Positions 23,150-34,874 of a DNA stretch of 64,000 bases are shown here, piece by piece. The first letter of the stretch is position 1; each line of letters opens with the position of its first letter. A model generated the notes under the pieces. That model did no database searches. It was given only the letters and a program-made list of their open reading frames with translations, and was not told where the DNA came from. Position numbers and translations under genes: made by a program. The stretch covers positions 124,001 to 188,000 of the forward strand of contig JASFXZ010000040.1 of the NCBI GenBank assembly GCA_032209605.1. Reading direction: 5' to 3'. The stretch comes from Mactromeris polynyma. Taxonomy: Eukaryota > Mollusca > Bivalvia > Venerida > Mactridae.

Positions 23150-23575
23150 TTCTAGGCCTGTAACTGGTCCTATAGACCCCTTGAGGTTGGACACAGTAAA
23201 TATTGTTAAAACCATCATGTATAAACCTGTAACTGGTCATATAGACCCCTTGAGGTTGGACACTGTAAATAATGTTAAAACTACCCTGTATAAACCCGTA
23301 AATGGTCATATAGACCCCTTGAGGTTGGACACAGTAAATAATGTTAGTTAACAATACCATGTATAAACCCGTAACTGGTCATTTAGACCCCTTGAGGTTG
23401 GACAAAGTAAATAATATTAACACTACCATGTATAAACCCGTAACTGGTCATATAGACCCTTGAGGTTGGACACTGTAAATAATGTTAAAACTACCCTGTA
23501 TAAACCCGTAAATGGTCATATAGACCCCTTGAAGTTGGACACAGTAAATAATGATAACAAGGATATCGGTGGAAC
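23150..23575. repeat. 69-bp minisatellite, array A (~6 units)
   Basis: Units contain 'ggtcatatagacccc', 'ttgaggttggacac' and 'gtaaataatgttaaaac'. 'agaccc' recurs at 23174, 23243, 23312, 23385, 23454 and 23522, giving a period of ~69 bp. The same family reappears at 25290-25365 and 26520-27066. Apparent proteins from it are artefacts: 69 is a multiple of three, so frames stay open. Confidence 0.92.
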
Positions 23576-24174
23576 CGATGGATGCTCCCCGAAGTATGGT
23601 TATAACTTCGAACAAGACTCTAATTGGAAAATCTCACTTTGTTGATGGTTACAATCTGAATGTTATATGCAGCACTGGAAATGTCCTGGATAGGTATACA
23701 AAAATGTACAATGAAATTGAGATAGTGAACAATTTAATTACATGCTGGGCTAGGATAATCCTGCTACCTGAAAACAAACCTGAAAAAAGGAATCTTGCTA
23801 CAGATATAAGAAGCCTTTATTCACAATTCAAGTGCCCATGTCAATGCAATGCGTACCTTTACAACAAAGACTGTAGATTGATACAAATCCATATCAGCTG
23901 ATGATCAAATAAGTATGGTGTTGACAGATGTACCAGTGTGTGAATGTCCTTTTTGTTCAATAGTTTTTATCATAATTTAAAACAACAAAACCAAAGCTTA
24001 TTGTTTGAGGTCTGACATAAGGTGATCTTGAAAGGTGCCATAAAAACAAGAAAATATATTTGAAATCAAATATATACATGTATATATTATAAACATTACG
24101 TAGACACACATTTACCTACATCAAAAAACTTACTTGAAAAATTAAAAGAATATAATTTTGATTATCTTGCATAG
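23576..24174 (+). other. Unassigned region with a ~110-codon open frame
   Basis: A plus-strand frame runs from ~23556 out of the minisatellite to a TGA at ~23900. It includes 'CWARIILLPENKPEKRN' and a cysteine cluster 'KCPCQCNAYLYNKDC'. I do not recognise it. It has no clear start, splice site or partner. It could be an old exon or a transposon remnant. Confidence 0.2.
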
Positions 24175-25275
24175 CTGATAATATTTAATCTATATGTTGC
24201 ATAATCAAAGGGCCATAAATATATATGAAAAACAGACCCATCATAACTCCTGATAATATGCGCTTCTCCTCTTTGTAATACAGCTTCCCATAAAGTTTTG
24301 TTGAATTCCTGTCAAAAGTTTCTGTGAATTAGTCCGAACAAGAATGGTACCATATATGTACTATGTTGCATAATCAAAGGGCCATAACTCTGTGAAAAAT
24401 AGTCTGACCAAAACCGTGTGATAATATGAGCATCTCTTCTTAATACTGAAGCTTCCCATTAAGTTTTGTTGAATTCCAGTCAGTGGTTTCTGAGAACTAG
24501 TCTGGACAAGAATGATACCATATATACTAAATGTGGCATAATAGAAGGGCCATAACTCGGTGAAAAATAGTCCAACCAAAACAGTGTGATTAAATGCGCA
24601 TCTTCTCTTGGTAATGAAGCTTCCAATGAAGTTTTGCATCTTCTCTTGGTAATGAAGCTTCCAATGAAGTTTTGTTGAATTCCAGTCAGTGGTTTCTAAG
24701 AATTAGTCCAGACAAGAATGATACCATATATACTATATGTGGCATAATCAAAGGGCCATAACTCCGTGGAAAAATAGTCCAACCAATACCGTGTGATAAT
24801 ATGCGCATCTCCTCTTGGTAATGAAGCTTCCCATGAAGTTTTGTTGAATTCCAGTCAGTAGTTTCTGAGAAGTAGTCCGGACAAGAATGGTACACTATGT
24901 ACTATGTTTCATAATCAAAGGGCCATAACTCCATGGAAAAATATTCCAACCAAAACCAAGTGATAATATTCGCATTTCCTCTTGGTAGTGAAGCTTCCCA
25001 CGAAGTTTCGTTGAATTCCAGTCATTGGATTCTGAGAATTAGTCCGGACAAGAATTGTACCATATGTAGTATATGTGGCATAATCAAAGGGCTATAACTC
25101 CGTGAAAAATAGTTGAACCAAAACCGTGTGATAGTATGCGCATCTTCTCTTGGTAGTGAAGCATCCCATGAAATTTTGTTGAATTCCAGCAAGTAGTTTC
25201 TGAGAAGTAGTCCGGACAAGAATGGTACCATATATACTATATGTGGCATAATCAAAGGGCCATAACTGTAAATAA
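24175..25275. repeat. ~175-bp tandem repeat array (~6 units)
   Basis: Landmarks 'cataatcaaagggccataa', 'gaagcttcccat', 'aagttttgttgaattcc' and 'agtccggacaagaatgg' recur about every 170-180 bp, with a 40-bp local duplication near 24594-24672. The array ends abruptly at 'ggccataactg', where a 69-bp minisatellite unit begins, so it is embedded in or joined to that family. Confidence 0.9.
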
Positions 25276-25279
25276 TGAT

Positions 25280-25365
25280 AAAACAACCATGATTAGACCT
25301 TTTACAGGTTGTATAGACCCCTTGAGGTTAGACACAGTAAATACTGTTAAAACTACCATGTATTA
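25280..25365. repeat. 69-bp minisatellite, array B (~1.3 units)
   Basis: 'tagaccccttgaggtta' and 'gtaaatactgttaaaac' match array A. It follows the 175-bp array directly. Confidence 0.85.
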
Positions 25366-25498
25366 AAGAGAGAGAATACGTAGCTACAGGAAAAGCCACA
25401 TACATAAGACAATGCCTCCCCACGCAGACCTCCATGAAAACAACAATCCACAAAACACAAGGCACTTAAGCAGGTTAAAGGGTACATACGAGGTGTGT
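25366..25498. repeat. Dispersed repeat, truncated copy 1
   Basis: This segment matches 53300-53440 in order: 'aggaaa(a/c)gccacatacataaga', 'gcctcccca', 'aaacaatcca', 'ggtaca'. The match stops at 25498, where a mariner end begins, so the mariner inserted into this repeat. Confidence 0.8.
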
Positions 25499-25960
25499 CC
25501 AAAAAGTTCGATAACAAAAAGATAAATACATGTATATCTCTTTAACCACAAGCCATTTATGATACGTTATTCAAAAAACTGGGCAGTTACATGAAACAGT
25601 AACAAAATAATGCAAGATTCACAATGGCCACTGTAGGATATGCGTCGCAACGTCACATTGACGTTAACGTCACAATTTCACTTATAACTTTTCATAATAG
25701 ATGCCTCCGTGTTAATTGTTAAGAGAAATTTAGGGACCCAGAGAGCACACCCATTGTTCATTCCAAGTCCGGATTTTAGTATGTTAAGCACTGTCCCGTG
25801 ACTAAGTCCAAGGCGTTCACTAATATTGCGGACACACACCCGATAGTCTTCCATAACGATTTTCTCAACCAACGCAATGACTTTGACGTTAATTTTCTTC
25901 GGCCTACCCTTATCATCTTTCTTTGATAAACGCTGGATTGAAAAATGTTTTGCCACTTAT
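25499..25960 (-). pseudogene. Mariner-like transposase N-terminal remnant with one terminal repeat
   Basis: The minus strand from 25956 to 25678 encodes the DNA-binding part of a mariner transposase, with 'KGRPKKINVKVIALVEKIV' and the helix-turn-helix 'NISERLGLSHGTVLNILK'. The catalytic DDD domain is missing: the frame ends after ~90 residues and only ~180 bp remain to the terminus. The terminal repeat 'CGAGGTGTGTCCAAAAAG' starts at 25499, preceded by TA. The opposite terminus was not found. Internally deleted and inactive. Confidence 0.82.
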
Positions 25961-26385
25961 ATACAAGCGATCAGGAAACTGACGAATATAATGTGCCACT
26001 CTGTAATGTTTTCATCGTGTCTGTGGGTGTTTTATCCAATGAAACGTACACTTTAATGATAGTTCCCTATCCCATCCTTCAACGCCGTTTTTAAGTCAAA
26101 ATCAAAAACAGGTGAAGTGTAAAATTTGTGCGACTACAGCACATTTTGCAACTGATGCAGTTAAAATTGCAGGAAATGACGTCTGTACATTAATGACTTA
26201 TATTTTAAAATCATAACTTCGGTGCTCTTTTTCGCGCCATAAAAATCGTGTTACTCTAGCTGTTCAGAAAACAGCACTTACTTAAATATCTGGACTGCGC
26301 CGGTCGGTCATACATATAGGTATGAAAATGTGTATATTTTGTTTATTTCATAATGTTTTTTTATTAAATTGTGCCAATTCATAAG
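25961..26385. other. No recognisable feature
   Basis: Probably includes 5' flank of the mariner remnant. No second terminal repeat is visible. Confidence 0.4.
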
Positions 26386-26479
26386 GCTCCAACTACTATG
26401 TAATCAATCACTCCGCTGTTATGTGTTACAATCTGTGAATGTAGAGCGTGATTATGTCTGTAACCTAAATAATATTCTT
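26386..26479. repeat. 94-bp exact direct duplication, copy 1
   Basis: 26386-26479 (starting 'gctccaactactatg', ending 'aatattctt') is identical to 27067-27160. The copies bracket minisatellite array C. A second short duplication, 'ttattaaattgtgccaattcat', occurs at ~26361 and ~26493. Confidence 0.92.
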
Positions 26480-26519
26480 TTTTCTTTTTTTTTATTAAAT
26501 TGTGCCAATTCATGGGTAT

Positions 26520-27066
26520 TAAGTCAATAAAGATTGGTTGCACAGAGCCCTTGGGGTTGGACACAGTGAATAATGGTCAAACCACCATGTATATGCATGT
26601 AATTGGTCATACAGACCCCTTGGGGTTGGACACAATGAATAATGTTAAAACCACCATGTATATGCATGTAATTGGTCATACAGACCCCTTGGGGTTGGAC
26701 ACAATGAATAATGTTAAAACCACTATGTATATGCATGCATGTAATTGGTCATACAGACCCCTTGGGGTTGGACACAGCGAATAATGTTAAAACCACCATG
26801 TATCTGCACGTAAATGGTCATACAGACCCTTTGGGGTTGGACACAGCGAATAATTGTCAATTCACTATGTATATGCATGTAACTGGTCGTACAGACCCTT
26901 TTGAGGTTGGACACAGTAAATAATACCCAAACCACAGTCTATATATGTCTGTATCTGATCGCACCGATCCCTTGAGGTAGGACTCAGTATATATAATGGT
27001 CAAACCATTATGCATATGCCTGTAACTGGTTGTAAAGACCTCTTGAGGTTGGACACAGTAAATAAT
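26520..27066. repeat. 69-bp minisatellite, array C (~8 units)
   Basis: Same family as array A with consistent differences ('catacagaccccttggggttgg', 'atgtatatgcatgt'). 'agacccc' recurs at 26613, 26682, 26755 and 26824. Units degrade towards 27060. Open frames are repeat artefacts. Confidence 0.92.
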
Positions 27067-27160
27067 GCTCCAACTACTATGTAATCAATCACTCCGCTGT
27101 TATGTGTTACAATCTGTGAATGTAGAGCGTGATTATGTCTGTAACCTAAATAATATTCTT
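27067..27160. repeat. 94-bp exact direct duplication, copy 2
   Basis: Identical to 26386-26479, offset 681 bp. It marks a segmental duplication boundary around array C. Confidence 0.92.
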
Positions 27161-27481
27161 GTTGTCGTTCGTCACTTGATCAATTTATTTCATGCGATGT
27201 ACCATCAATAGCGCCGACTGCCCATGGAATAGTTAGCCAGGCATTAGTACATACACGTATATACCATCACATGAAATTATCTTGAGAAAACCCCCTATTT
27301 TAATCTGATGTCCACATCCGACTTAGCTGCAAAACTCTATTAATAACTAATACACTTATTACGTATTATATTATTGTCCAGGTAAGGAAAATATCATAAA
27401 TATTTTAAGAGCAAAAATGATTGTCTATAATCCAATGTGTCTTGATCAATGTAGTTTAAATCCGTACGAGCGGGATATTGA
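27161..27481. other. No recognisable feature
   Basis: AT-rich spacer before a transposase relic. Confidence 0.45.
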
Positions 27482-27990
27482 TTATTCATTTGAAATAAAC
27501 GAGAGGTGATTCACAAGTTTTGAAACACTTTTATTCGATCTATAAATGGCACATAATAACAATTTCATTGCAACAAATGTTCTATTTGGGATCCAGGGCC
27601 ACGACTCCAGGGTCTTGTTGATTACAGATTGCTCCAGATTCTGCCATTCGTTCCACAACGCTCGTTTAAGGTCTGCCAAAATTTAGATTTTCCGCTTCTG
27701 TAACGTCTTTTAAGGATCCTCCAAATAACAATAACTAATGGGGCGGCATCCGAACATTTAGGCATCCACTTGTGATATAACATGCCCTTAATTTGATAAC
27801 ATGGAAACATTCTTGGGACATCCTTTGTAATTAATTGCTTTAGAAATGTGTCTACATATTACTGAGAATTAACCTTTTCGATCATTTAGGGGTAACCGTA
27901 ATCTCGGTTTTGCCGTTGAACCTAACTCCGGCCGATCATGAAGCCTGGTGCAAACGCATCGCGTTGAACACAATTTCAGTTTTGAATGAT
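27482..27990 (-). pseudogene. Tc1-like transposase C-terminal relic
   Basis: The minus strand shows the end of a Tc1/mariner-type transposase in several frames: a 'VRFNGKTEITVTP' strand near 27900, the degraded DPxxNPIE-type region plus 'WRILKRRYRSGKSKFWQTL' near 27640-27730, and the tail 'LWNEWQNLEQSVINKTLESWP' near 27600-27650. There are frameshifts and stops throughout. Its N-terminal half is not upstream on the same strand; a related N-terminal half lies nearby in the opposite orientation. Confidence 0.72.
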
Positions 27991-28074
27991 CGTCGTGCCC
28001 TTTACGGATGTAGCAAACTTATCTACGATCATAGACTACACCCAAGTAAAGCATTGCAAAGGATGATGCATTGT

Positions 28075-28337
28075 TGGTAGTGACAAGCCCAAGACAGGGC
28101 CATATCGGAGAACACCCAAAACGTCAACATCTGACGTTATTCGTAAATTTGCCATGATGATCAAAAGGGTGAATCCAACGACGCAGCGTGAAATGTCAAA
28201 CTAACTAGGGGTGTCTCAGTTAACCGTACAAAGAATCTTCAAAACTTTTCTGCAAACAAAACTGCGAAAAAAGTGCAATGTTCACAAGCTCAGTGCATCT
28301 CAAATTGAAAAAAGACGTCAACGTTCATGGCAGCTTC
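28075..28337 (+). pseudogene. Tc1-like transposase N-terminal (HTH) relic
   Basis: The plus strand encodes the DNA-binding half of a Tc1-type transposase: 'VNPTTQREMSN', a TAA stop, then 'LGVSQLTVQRIFKTFLQTK' (second HTH) and 'SASQIEKRRQRSW'. It ends where the 70-bp satellite starts (28338). Either this and the minus-strand C-terminal half are one element inverted internally, or they are two truncated copies head to head. Confidence 0.7.
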
Positions 28338-31004
28338 ATAAGCTTGTATATTCCTATAAGAGTCGGTAATACTGAAATCAGTATTGAAATCGGCCTCACC
28401 AGTTGGGATATATATCGATGCTTATATCTGACTTAATTTGTTGTTTGTAATATTGAAATCGGCCCCACCCGTTAGGAAATTTAAACAAACTCAACATGTG
28501 TCACTATCTGTTCACAATAAGATAATAAATACTGATGGATGCTCACTTCATTTGGAAGTAGTATTTCATTCGGCCTCACCCGTTGGGATTTTGGAAAGTG
28601 ATTGATAGGCGCTTTATTTGGAAGTTGTACTAAAATCGGCCTCACCCAATGGGCAATATATAACAGCTTGTATATTCCTATAAGAGTTGGTAATACTGAA
28701 ATCGGCCTCACCCGTTGGGAAATACATGAAAAGTTGTACCTTAGTTACGTTATTGGTGAGCAGTATTGAAATCGGCCTCACCAGTTGGGATCTATATCGA
28801 AGCTTATATCTGACTTAATTTGTTGTTTGTAATATTGAAATCGGCCTCACCCGTTAGGAAATTTAAACAAACTCAACATGTGTCACTATCTGTTCCCAAT
28901 AAGACAATAAATATTGATGGATGCTCACTTAATTTGGAAGTAGTATTTCATTCGGCCTCACCCGTTGGGATATTGGACAGTGATTGATAGGCGTTTTTTT
29001 TGGAAGTTGTATGGAAATCGGCCTCAGCCATTATAGGCAATATATAACAGCTTGTATATTCCTATAAGAGTCGGTAATACTGAAATCGTCCTCACCCATT
29101 GGGAAATACATGAAAAGTTGTACCTTAGTTACGTTATTGGTGAGCAGTATTGAAATCGGCCTCACCCATTGGGATATATATCGAAGCTTATATCTGACTT
29201 TATTTGTTGTTTGTAATATTGAAATCAGCCTCACCCGTTAGGAAATTTAAACAAACTCAACTTATGTCACTATCTGTTCACAATAACTAAGACAATAAAT
29301 ACTGATCGATGCTCACTTCATTTGGAAGTAGTATTGCATTCGGCCTCACCAGTTGGGTAATTGGACAGTGATTGATAGGCGCTTTATTTGGAAGTTTTAC
29401 TGAAATCGGCCTCAGCTATTAGGCAATATATAACAGCTTGTATATTCCTATAAGAGTCGGTAATACTTAAATCGGCTTCATCCGGTGGGAAATACATGAA
29501 AAGTTGTATCTTAGTTACGTTATTGTTGAGCAATATTGAAATCGGCCTCACCCGTTGGGATACATATCGAAGCTTTTATCTGACATTATTTGTTGTTTTT
29601 AATATTGAAATCGGCCTCACCCGTCAGGAAATTTAAACAAACTCAACATGTGTCACTATCTGTTCACAATAAGACAATAAATATTGATGGATGCTCACTT
29701 CATTTGGAAGTAGTATTTCATTCGGCCTCACCCGTTGGGATATTGGACAGTGATTGATAGGCGCTTTATTTGGAAGTTGTATGGAAATCGGCCTCAGCTA
29801 TTAGGCAATATATAACAGCTTGTATATTCCTATAAGAGTCGGTAATACTGAAATCGGCCTCATCCGTTGGGAATTACATGAACAGTTGTATCTTAGTTAC
29901 GTTATTGTTGAGCAATATTGAAATCGGCCTCACCAGTTGGGATATATATCGAAGCTTTTATCTGACTTTATTTGTTGTTTGTAATATTGAAATCGGCCTC
30001 ATCCGTTAGGAAATTTAAACAAACTCAACATGTGTCACTATCTGTTCACAATAAGACAATAAATACTGATGGATGCTCACTTCATTTGGAAGTAGTATTT
30101 CATTCGGCCTCACCCGTTGGGATATTGGACAGTGATTGATAGGCGCTTTATTTGGAAGTTGTTAGGAAATCGGCCTCAGCCATTATAGGCAATATATAAC
30201 AGCTTGTATATACCTATAAGAGTCGGTAATACTGAAATCGGCCTCACCCGTTGGGAAATACATGAAAAGTTGTACCTTAGTTACGTTATTGGTGAGCAAT
30301 ATTGAAACCGGCCTCACCAGTTGGAATATATATCGAAGCTTTTATCTGACTTTAGTTGTTGTTTGTAATATTGAAATCGGCCTCACCCGTTAGGAAATTT
30401 AAACAAACTCAACTTATGTCACTATCTGTTCACAATAAGACAATAAATACTGATGGATGCTCACTTCATTTGGAAGTAGTATTTCATTCGGCCTCACCCG
30501 TTGGGATATTGGACAGTGATTGATAGGCGCTTTTTTGGAAGTTGTATGGAAATCGGCCTCAGCTATAAGTCAATATATAACAGCTTGTATATTCCTATAA
30601 GAGTCGGTAATACTGAAATCGGCCTCATCCGTTGGGAAATACATGAAAAGTTGTATCTTAGTTACGTTATTGTTGAGCAATATTGAAATCGGCCTCACCA
30701 GTTGGGATATATATCGAAGCTTTTATCTGACTTTATTTGTTGTTTGTAATATTGAAATCGGCCTCACCCGTTAGGAAATTTAAACAAACTCAACATGTGT
30801 CACTATCTGTTCACTATTTAAGACAATAAATACTGATGGATGCTCACTTCATTTGGAAGTAGTATTTCATTCGGCCTCACCCGTTGGGATATTGGACAGT
30901 GATTGATAGGCGCTTTATTTGGAAGTTGTTTGGAAATCGGCCTCAGCCATTATAGGCAATATATAACAGCTTGTATATACCTATAAGAGTCGGTAATACT
31001 GAAA
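28338..31004. repeat. Higher-order satellite, ~383-bp units (~7 copies)
   Basis: Monomers share 'aatcggcctcacccgttggg'. In the first full unit the motif lies at about 28702, 28770, 28841, 28953 and 29020, and again at 29084. The higher-order unit is therefore five monomers (four of ~64-71 bp and one of ~112 bp), total ~383 bp. Unit starts ('cagcttgtatattcc') recur near 28668, 29048, 29432, 29815, 30195, 30582 and 30967. Confidence 0.93.
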
Positions 31005-32415
31005 TCGGCCTCACCCGTTGGGAAATACATGAAAAGTTGTACCTTAGTTACGTTATTGGTGAGCAGTATTGAAATCGGCCTCACCCGTTGGGATATATAT
31101 CGAAGCTTATATCTGACTTTATTTGTTGTTTGTAATATTGAAATCGGCCTCACCCGTTGGAAAATACATGAAAAGTTGTACCTTAGTTACGTTATTGGTG
31201 AGCAGTTTTGAAATCGGCCTCATCCGTTGGGATATATATCGAAGCTTATATCTGACTTTATTTGTTGTTTGTAATATTGAAATCGGCCTCACCCGTTGGG
31301 AAATACATGAAAAGTTGTATCTTAGTTACGTTATTGGTGAGCAATATTGAAATAGGCCTCACCCGTTGGGATATATATCGAAGCTTATATCTGACTTTAT
31401 TTGTTGTTTGTAATATTGAAATCGGCCTCACCCGTTGGGAAATACATGAAAAGTTGTACCTTAGTTACGTTATTGGTGAGCAGTTTTGAAATCGGCCTCA
31501 CCCGTTGGGATATATATCGAAGCTTATATCTGACTTTATTTGTTGTTTGTAATATTGAAATCGGCCTCACCCGTTGGGAAATACATGAAAAGTTGTACCT
31601 TAGTTACGTTATTGGTGAGCAGTTTTGAAATCGGCCTCATCCGTTGGGATATATATCGAAGCTTATATCTGACTTTATTTGTTGTTTGTAATATTGAAAT
31701 CGGCCTCACCCGTTGGGAAATACATGAAAAGTTGTATCTTAGTTACGTTATTGGTGAGCAATATTGAAATAGGCCTCACCCGTTGGGATATATATTGAAG
31801 CTTATATCTGACTTTATTTGTTGTTTGTAATATTGAAATCGGCCTCACCCGTTGGGAAATACATGAAAAGTTGTACCTTAGTTACGTTATTGGTGAGCAG
31901 TTTTGAAATCGGCCTCACCCGTTGGGATATATATCGAAGCTTATATCTGACTTTATTTGTTGTTTGTAATATTGAAATCGGCCTCACCCGTTGCGAAATA
32001 CATGAAAAGTTGTATCTTAGTTACGTTATTGGTGAGCAATATTGAAATAGGCCTCACCCGTTGGGATAGATATCGAAGCTTATATCTGACTTTATTTGTT
32101 GTTTGTAATATTGAAATCGGCCTCACCCGTTGGGAAATACATGAAAAGTTGTACCTTAGTTACGTTATTGGTGAGCAGTTTTGAAATAGGCCTCACCCGT
32201 TGGGATATATATCGAAGCTTATATCTGACTTTATTTGTTGTTTGTAATATTGAAATCGGCCTCACCCGTTGGGAAATACATGAAAAGTTGTATCTTAGTT
32301 ACGTTATTGGTGAGCAATATTGAAATAGGCCTCACCCGTTGGGATAGATATCGAAGCTTATATCTGACTTTATTTGTTGTTTGTAATATTGAAATCGGCC
32401 TCATCCGTTAGGAAA
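31005..32415. repeat. Higher-order satellite, 139-bp dimer units (~10 copies)
   Basis: From ~31005 the array contains only the first two monomers of the 383-bp unit ('...ggaaatacatgaaaag...' and '...gatatatatcgaagc...'), repeated head to tail with a strict 139-bp period to ~32415. Copies differ by one to a few bases, so homogenisation is recent. The regular 75-codon frames spaced 139 bp apart are a by-product: 139 is not a multiple of three, and no conserved start or regulatory context exists. Confidence 0.94.
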
Positions 32416-33112
32416 TACATTGTATCTGAGTATATTGGACACTGAAATGTAACAGTAATAATATTATTCACTATTTATTATGGTATAAAAACACGGCTTC
32501 AAGTGTTTTCAAATTAAACAAAAACGTATGTGCACACTTCAATTGTTGTCAGTATTGAAAAGGGTCTCAGTTGTATACATGTATTACACTTTAACTATCA
32601 TGAGTGAAGGTCTCATACCAAAGACGTACAATTAGCACACTTTCATTCCCTTTACATCGCAAAGTGGTGATTATTTACCAAATAAACTTCAGTCATTTAG
32701 TATTTATATACTGCTTAAAAAATGCTCTTCATCGGCGACTATCGTTAGATAGAAATAAAACGTTGTTTCAAACTCGGGTTAAATATTGAACAAGATCTTA
32801 CTCGTTGGAAATAAATGCTTCTCATGAAAAAGTAATTTGTATCTTAAATTCGAATTTTAGATGCGTTGATTGCAAAAACAACTTTTAAGTGATATCTTAC
32901 ATATTATTGAATCATTTAACAATCAATACTTGATTGAAAACTATTCTATAAGAAGAGGATGCCTTTTTACTTTTTACCATTAAGCTACAATTCCAAACTA
33001 TCTATCCAGTAGGCGTTCCGGCCTCACCAGTTGAGAAATTAAATATGTAAATCGGCCTCAACGGTTGAGATTTAGATACACCCTTCTTTAGGGGTCTGCC
33101 TAAAATGCGTAA
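32416..33112. other. Satellite flank with degenerate monomers
   Basis: Mostly unrecognised AT-rich DNA. Isolated diverged satellite motifs ('cggcctcaccagttgag', 'tcggcctcaacggttgag') at ~33015-33070 show that the array once extended further right. Confidence 0.65.
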
Positions 33113-34080
33113 TGTAGCAAAATGTGGCAAAATGTAGCAAAATGTGGCAAAATGTAGCAAAATGTAGCAAAATGTTGCGATTAAAAGTCATAATTAGTGA
33201 CTTTTAGCTAATTTTATGCAATTGTATATCATAAATGTTATAAAATTACGTTTTGCGTGCCAAATTTTGGCTAAAATGAGTAAAATAACCTAATAAAGAG
33301 CAAAATGTTAATCGAGTGAATTTTAGCAAGTGCCTAAAATGCGTAATGTAGAATAATGTTGCGATTACAAGGCAAAATATTGCAATTAAAGGCAAAATGT
33401 TGCGAGTTCTTATATATTTTATTAATTTTTTATAATTATAAATGTAGAAATATTACATTTTGCCGGCAAAATGGGGCTAAATGTAGCAAAATACGTCGAC
33501 TAAGACAGCAAAATATAGAGAAATTTAGCAAGTGCCTAAAATGCGTAATGTAGAATAATGTTGCGATTTAAGTGCAAAATGTTGCTATTAAAGGGCAAAA
33601 TGTTGCGATAAGAGGGCAAAATGTTGCGATAAGAGGGCAAAATGTAGTAAAATGTTGCGATTAGAGGGCAAAATGTAGCAAAATGTTGCGATAAGAAGGC
33701 AAAATGTAGCAAAATGTTGTGATTAAAGGGCAAAATGTAGCAAAATTTTGCGATAAGAAGGCAAAATGTAGCAAAATGTTGTGACTAAAGGGCAAAATGT
33801 AGCAAAATATTGTGATTAAAGGGCAAAATGTAGCAAAATGTTGCGATAAGAGGGCAAAATGTAGCAAAATGTTGCGATTAGAGGGCAACATGTAGCAAAA
33901 TGTTGCGATAAGAAGGCAAAATGTAGCAAAATGTTGTGATAAAAGGGCAAAATGTAGCAAAATATTGCTTTTAAAGGGCAAAATGTAGCAAAATGTTGCG
34001 ATTAGAGGGCAAAATGTTGCGATTAGAGGGCAAAATGTAGCAAAATGTTGTGATTAAAGGGGCAAAATGTAGGTACAATG
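33113..34080. repeat. 31-bp minisatellite with nested ~10-bp subunits
   Basis: The unit is 'ggcaaaatgtagcaaaatg' plus 'ttgcgat(a/t)agaa', made of ~10-bp subrepeats 'gcaaaatgt(a/t)'. It is dense from ~33540 to 34075, and sparser with intervening unique DNA at 33113-33540. Minus-strand reading yields repetitive Phe/Leu/His/Tyr peptides, which are not genes. Confidence 0.92.
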
Positions 34081-34361
34081 TGATAATCGCAATTATTAAC
34101 CGAGTAACGACAAAAGAAAGTGACAGTTTGCAAACATCATTAATAACTTTTAATAATTTATTTAATGATGAATGCTACAGTAGGTGACTGTTCAATTGAT
34201 CTTTTGTTAAAAGAATCAAATTATGAATCTAGTTAATGAGCGTATTAGCACAGTAAAGACGAGTGCAGGTATTGTTGTTTAAACTAACAATAATGTGAAA
34301 CAATTTTGTTGTTTTATCAATCAGTTTCTGTCAGATTGATTTTATCATTCACACAATCAAC
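34081..34361. other. No recognisable feature
   Basis: AT-rich spacer between minisatellites. Confidence 0.5.
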
Positions 34362-34510
34362 ATAATAACAGTGTTATAATATAGTACATGTATAAGTATT
34401 TATAAATACATGTGCATGCATAAAATAACAGTGTTATAATATAGTACATGAATAAGTATTTATAAATACATGTGCATGCATAAAATAACAGTGTTATAAT
34501 ATAGTATAAG
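34362..34510. repeat. 60-bp tandem repeat (~2.5 units)
   Basis: 'ataacagtgttataatatagta' recurs at about 34365, 34425 and 34485, with 'aagtatttataaatacatg' between. Confidence 0.88.
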
Positions 34511-34868
34511 TACTGTATATATATATAGTGCATGTATAAGGAATGAATAAAATACACTAAGTCATTAATTATGTTGTTGTTTAAATTTCCTAAAACCCCT
34601 CTAAACCGGAAACCCCTCTAAACCGAACTTTTTTGTAATGAAACAAAACACATATACAAATCCTTTAAAATGTCACAAAGAATTAATTGTTACTAAATAC
34701 AACAGCAAGGCATATATTTACTCAAAACTATTATAAATAATAATAAATGTACAAATTGATACCAATGCCAGAGAATTATAAACCAAATATAAAATAAAAA
34801 CGGCACATTTTTCTCAGAACAGGTACTGAAACACAACACAGGTGAAAAACCTTTAAAAATTCACTAAA
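34511..34868. other. AT-rich spacer with a possible transposon end
   Basis: 'acccctctaaaccg' occurs twice at ~34595-34628. This motif style is common at the ends of Tc1-type MITEs, but no opposite terminus is seen. Confidence 0.3.
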
Positions 34869-34874
34869 ACTTAC

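Noticed and set aside
22899..23351. 150-codon frame entering the 69-bp minisatellite
   Set aside because: The second half is repeat translation; the first half has no recognisable domain or start context.
31005..32415. Regular series of ~75-codon open frames spaced 139 bp
   Set aside because: They are readings of a satellite whose period is not a multiple of three. There is no independent start context, and the nucleotide repeat fully explains them.
28338..34080. Possible CRISPR-like array of short repeats
   Set aside because: The spacers are themselves repeated, the organism is an animal, and no cas-like genes exist. These are satellites and minisatellites.
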